Shown in pieces: positions 59,747-64,000 of a DNA stretch of 64,000 bases (positions are counted from its first letter, which is position 1; each line of letters opens with the position of its first letter). Made by a program: the position numbers and the translations under genes. The notes beneath the pieces were generated by a model. It did not search any database, was not told where the DNA came from, and was given only the letters and a program-made list of their open reading frames with translations. Origin of the DNA: Lithospermum erythrorhizon (lineage: Eukaryota; Streptophyta; Magnoliopsida; Boraginales; Boraginaceae); assembly GCA_019722365.1 (NCBI GenBank), contig JADFUC010001083.1:62001-126000 (forward strand), in the 5' to 3' direction.

Positions 59747-60235
59747 TATTTTTTTTTCATTAATCAAGGGTTCAACTATAAAAGTCTGCATACAAATTCT
59801 TAATTAATGTGTAAAATCTAGGATGATAAATATTAAAAAACGAAACACAGAACATTTATAACAAGGACTATCTCTAACTATTCATTCCACAGTGAAAATA
59901 TAATCATGCATAACAACTAATTTATCTTCTGAAGCATTTATTGAATTCTGGAGAAATAATCCCCTACCATGTTTCCTCATTTAAGTTCTGGAGCCTGTAG
60001 GGGAAAGCACATGTTAAAGGAAATAAGTTCTTGAATCCATACAGCAGAGCAACAACAACAACAGGCCCGCGGCTGCACCCACTTATTGCATTCAATTATT
60101 TTGCTGTTTTTTAATCTACCCCTAAAGTTTTCTCGCAAATTCACATCTTCCTTCAATTTCCATTTTCTGCTATCAAGTAGTGTAGTATATTAGACAAAAT
60201 ACACTGTTTTATATTGTCAACAATCTCCACATACC

Positions 60236-60440
60236 CCATTGCCTCTAAATAAGGAGGATACCGAGCAGATAGGATACGCTGGCAGGGTCCATCTTAAGCA
60301 TGAGGTAAGGGTCGGATAGTACACATTCTTACATGTGTTATCAAGGAGATATTTCCGAATTGATTTAGGAGTGAAGTTCAAATAGATAAGAAATAGTAAC
60401 AAGTATAATGAGTCATTTCAATTTATTTCATTATACTCAA
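60236..60440 (+). mobile_element. SINE-like element, third copy
   Basis: Contains AAGGGTCGGATAGTACACAT, GGAGATATTTCCGAATTGAT and TATAATGAGTCATTTCAATT followed by TATTTCATTATACTCAA. It is diverged but parallel to 53600-53830. Confidence 0.5.
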
Positions 60441-60447
60441 AAGAAGA

Positions 60448-60690
60448 ATATAATAACTCCATTCCAAAATGATTAATGATTTTACATATCGAGATGGAGC
60501 TTTGACCATCAATTATTCTTAAATTATATTTAAAAAAAATATGAAATTATTTTCAAAGACGAATCTAATTATATATAATAAATTTTATATTTATTAGAAT
60601 AATAAATAATTAGTAAATGATGTTTAAAGCTTCAATTCGATATACAAAAATGCTAATTATGAAGTATTTTGTATTGGAGGCAGTATAATC
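60448..60690. mobile_element. MITE, copy 2
   Basis: Starts CTCCATTCCAAAATGATTAA and carries TATCGAGATGGAGCTTTGAC and CATCAATTATTCTTAAATTA, matching copy 1 at 59513. The right end (TTTTGTATTGGAGGCAGTA) is a degenerate inverse of the left. Confidence 0.65.
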
Positions 60691-61285
60691 TTTTATTAGG
60701 TATTCAATGCAGATATAATTTATAAATCCAAACTCTTGATTTGATAACTCCAGAAAATAATGGATGTTGCTCTTATTGGGACATTTATACACTTACTTTA
60801 AAGAAGACAAGTTTCAATATGATGTCATTGTTGGATCTTAACATCATTACGATTGAGTAGGACAAGAATGAAAATTACGTATACATGCACATTAATTTCT
60901 TTATCAATGATTCCAACTTGTACGGTTCATTAAATAGTTTCAACAACCAATTTTATAACTTTGAATTGAAGATTTTTTCATATCAATTTCATCATTTCAA
61001 AACGATGAAACCGTAGCGACCCTTAAAGCCTCTTCCCTTTAAACTACATTGTCTGGTCTGTTTTAAATTACATTTAATCTGAGATTATGTCACTTAAGTA
61101 ACTCATATCCACCAGGTATGAAAATGGTAGGATCACGTCTTTTTAACACTCAAGTTCTTTGTTAGTTGGGCTATTTGCAACAACAATTTCAATTTCATCA
61201 TTTCATGTTAGCAACATAATGAGTTCTACTGTAGAAGTCAGCTCCTACAAAACTTGTACATTTTTCTAAAATATACGTGCGCTGC
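60691..61285. other. AT-rich intergenic DNA
   Basis: Nothing recognised. Confidence 0.4.
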
Positions 61286-61391
61286 ATGTATGTATTTATA
61301 CTTCAAATATTTAAATTGAGATAATAAATAAAGTAATTATGTATGTATTTATACTTCAAATATTTAAATTGAGATAATAAATAAAGTAATT
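61286..61391. repeat. Perfect tandem duplication, 2 x 53 bp
   Basis: The unit begins ATGTATGTATTTATACTTCA and ends AAATAAAGTAATT; the two copies (61286-61338 and 61339-61391) are identical, so the duplication is recent. Confidence 0.95.
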
Positions 61392-61568
61392 AACTATTTA
61401 CTTAAATTTATAAATTATACTTTTGATTTATATTATAATTTATTTTGTTCATAGTTATATGATCTCTTATAATTTTTAATAATATACTTTCAATAATAGA
61501 TTTAAAAGTTTTGTTACCATACTATTTTTCATTTTCAAGGTTTAATAAAATAATACACATTATTGTAA

Positions 61569-61656
61569 TTTTATTTATTGTTAGAAAATATCACTTTTCT
61601 CTTTTAATAAAAAATACACCTTATGTTATTTTATTTATTGTTAGAAAATATCACTT
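61569..61656. repeat. Direct repeat, 28 bp at 60-bp spacing
   Basis: The phrase TTTTATTTATTGTTAGAAAA continuing ATATCACTT occurs at 61569-61596 and 61629-61656. The bases between are similar but diverged (ATAAAATAATACAC and ATAAAAAATACACC), so it is an older duplication of a unit of about 60 bp. Confidence 0.85.
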
Positions 61657-61659
61657 CTC

Positions 61660-62437
61660 AATTGATTATTAGTATGACTTATTCATAGTTTTACTATTTG
61701 ATTTAATTTTATATATTCATTTTAACATATTTTAATTGATGATTGACTCAATAATATTTGTACAAAATTGAATAATATCAAGACATTTTTATGAAATTCT
61801 CTCAATTTTAGCCACACAAAATAGTAAAAGAGATTCATGGCATTAGATGTCGCATTAGAATGTAAAATACTACAAATGAATTATATTGAAAATCAATGAA
61901 ATAAAGATGACATACCTATTTTAAAAATCATATATTGTGCAATAATTTTTTAATAAAAAGTTAAACCTCAATAGTATATATGTGATTAATATTACTTGAT
62001 ATGAAAACTTTTAAAATTTTGACATAAATAACAACTTTAATATAAAAGGTCACAAGAAGTCATTCAAATAGAAGATGAGGGTACCGATTTGTACATCGAA
62101 TGTTCATCAATAAAGTGGATTATATACATATAATATACATATTCATGCATGTATTTTTTAGACCATAATATCGATGAATTATATTTCATATAGAGTGAAA
62201 ACTAATATAAGTATTATTATGACAATATACTCTTATTTAGTTTACTAATTACTATTAAATAGTAAAGATTGATTTTTTTAAATTTTCTTTCATATATTGA
62301 ATTCAACTTTAATGAATTATTGCCTTTATAGTTTATAGTTTATAGATAAAGATGTGTTTATTTAAACATAAAAAATAACATGTTATATATTATAATAAAA
62401 TAAATAAAATTTTGAAATAAAATATCCAAATCTATTA
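61660..62437. other. Very AT-rich intergenic DNA
   Basis: No gene or clear element recognised. Confidence 0.4.
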
Positions 62438-62678
62438 CTCCCGCCATACTAAATGATTGTTATACTTGATTTAAGTGCTCCAAATTGACAAACATTTATG
62501 TCTTCATCAATAAACATAATTTTGATTTAATAAAATTTAATGTCAATATTAAAGTACATTGAAAATATTATTATTTAATAATTTTCACCAAATATTATAC
62601 AAAAAAAAAATTAAATTTAACATTTAATTTGTGAAAATCCAAATTTAAACCTTGATAATCTATTGAGGATTGAGGGAG
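62438..62678. mobile_element. Stowaway-like MITE
   Basis: Left end CTCCCGCCATACTAAATGAT, right end inverted CTCCCTCAATCCTCAATAGA, flanked by TA on both sides. The interior phrase TTTTCACCAAATATTATACA matches the family seen upstream of NF-YB in inverse orientation. Confidence 0.65.
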
Positions 62679-64000
62679 TATGTAACTTGACACCTTTTTT
62701 TATTTCAAATGGAATAATTATCATACAAAAAATTTAGTAAGAGTAGAGTAATTTAATGCATTAAAATGGAATTTAATTGTTCTTATGATAAAATTAAAAA
62801 AATAAAAGGCATTATTATATCAAACACTTTTATTTGTTGGTAGAGATATTGAGTATTTTTTATATAATTGGATGAAGATATTGATAATGAACATATGATA
62901 ATTATCATACGTATGAAAGTGGTAAAACTCTTGCACATATTATAAGAAAGTAGATAACTCCAACTATGTTTGAATTGTTATATAAATTTTAGGAAAAAAT
63001 TTATAACTTATTAATTATTAAATTGTTATAGGAGTACTTTTTAAAATTTTAAAAATATATTTTTCCATCAATAGAAAATATTATAATAAAGGTAATATAG
63101 TAATTAGTAGTGTGAAAATGAAATAAACACAACTCAAAAAAAAGATGATACCCTCATCTTGAAATTCACTCTTGCATTCTAATGCTTGCACATCACGGAT
63201 GAAGAGTAAATCGTCGGATATCTTATCGATTTGAGCATAGTTTAGCCTTGAAAATTCACTTTTATAAACACAACTCACTTTTATAAGTGGGGATAACTAA
63301 CTGGAACTTGATCAATTTGATGTATGTTAACTAACGTTTTCACCTTAAACAATCTAGTTTCAGATTATAATATTAATCCACTACACTCGACACATTCTCT
63401 GTTTTGCTTTGCACGAAATAAAAAATGATTTGTCTATGATATCCCTTTAGTTTACTACACCTTAAGACTAGTTTTTGAAACGCGCAATTATCTGTTGTCC
63501 TATGTTTTTGCAAAACGAGCATGTGAAGATGATTAGATCAATCCATTATATATGCATGTGAAGATGCAAATCTTACAAAACAACACTGTTTGACATGATT
63601 AGTATTTTTGATCATTACTGTATACTTCCCCCACCAATAGTAAAATCATGAAGTTGGTCTTGAGAATTCATCAATGCTATAGTACTCAGGCATTGATTTC
63701 ACCACCAAAATATATTCTGTGAGGCCCCAGAAGTTTAAAGTACCTGAAAGGGCCAGTCTGCAATCACTACAACTTATTTACTTGTGTTTCAATAATTTAA
63801 TTTGTTGGCATCTTCTGAACCCAAAAAAAATTGGTTGTCCTTGTTTCCAAATGCCAGAACAATTAGCAAAATGGGGATAGTACTTACAAGGAAGCCTTCA
63901 CTTGAAAAACGAAAAGCAACTACTCCGTATTATTGTCAAGACTTAGTATTCATGAGGTGCTTATAGAGTTATAGCTAACCAAAATTACATATAGAGTACA
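62679..64000. other. AT-rich intergenic DNA to the window edge
   Basis: The short minus ORF at 63081-63278 has no family features. Nothing else recognised. Confidence 0.4.

Noticed and set aside
1..64000. CRISPR arrays, operons or bacterial insertions
   Set aside because: No regularly spaced identical repeats with unique spacers; all genes have plant features and introns or plant family membership.

Overview
The window is plant nuclear DNA, almost certainly from a eudicot. The evidence is AT-rich DNA, genes split by short GT-AG introns, plant-specific families (NF-YB, RETARDED ROOT GROWTH, GDSL lipase, GH51 arabinofuranosidase, Derlin-2, PCFS4), a plant-type tRNA-Trp, and many Stowaway, hAT, MULE, SINE-like and Ty3/gypsy fragments. 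I cannot name the species. All exon models were read by eye from splice consensus and protein continuity.

Layout. Bases 1-4.5 kb hold the 3' part of a decayed Ty3/gypsy chromovirus on the minus strand: LTR, polypurine tract, chromodomain-like tail, integrase, RNase H, reverse transcriptase, protease. A plus-oriented LTR-like stretch and AT-rich spacer run to 8.5 kb. The mitochondrial DUF155 gene RRG lies at 8.57-12.25 kb (+). From 13.4 to 19.6 kb is a composite transposon island: a MULE transposase pseudogene, an OTU-protease-like fragment and a plant mobile domain pseudogene facing them, with a GTGCAC-core repeat cluster upstream. The island is bracketed by ends related to a small hAT-like element at 29.5-30.1 kb. 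An eight-unit tandem array (19.74-20.94 kb) runs up to the promoter of an NF-YB gene (21.10-23.41 kb, +), which appears to carry a 6-nt microexon. A solo-LTR candidate follows at 25.1-27.0 kb.

The right half is gene-richer: a nine-exon plastid-type protein of unknown function (31.85-35.47 kb, -), an intronless full-length GH51 alpha-L-arabinofuranosidase (37.73-39.75 kb, +), a five-exon GDSL esterase/lipase (40.37-43.30 kb, -), a six-exon Derlin-2 (47.74-51.03 kb, -), tRNA-Trp(CCA) (51.27 kb, +) and the polyadenylation factor PCFS4 (53.05-58.73 kb, +). The last 5 kb is gene-free and rich in MITEs and short duplications.

The genes are unrelated housekeeping, cell-wall and regulatory genes, with no operon-like logic. 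The most unusual items are the MULE/OTU/PMD island, the intronless GH51 gene, the NF-YB microexon with its promoter-proximal array, and the two competing donor sites at the 3' end of PCFS4.
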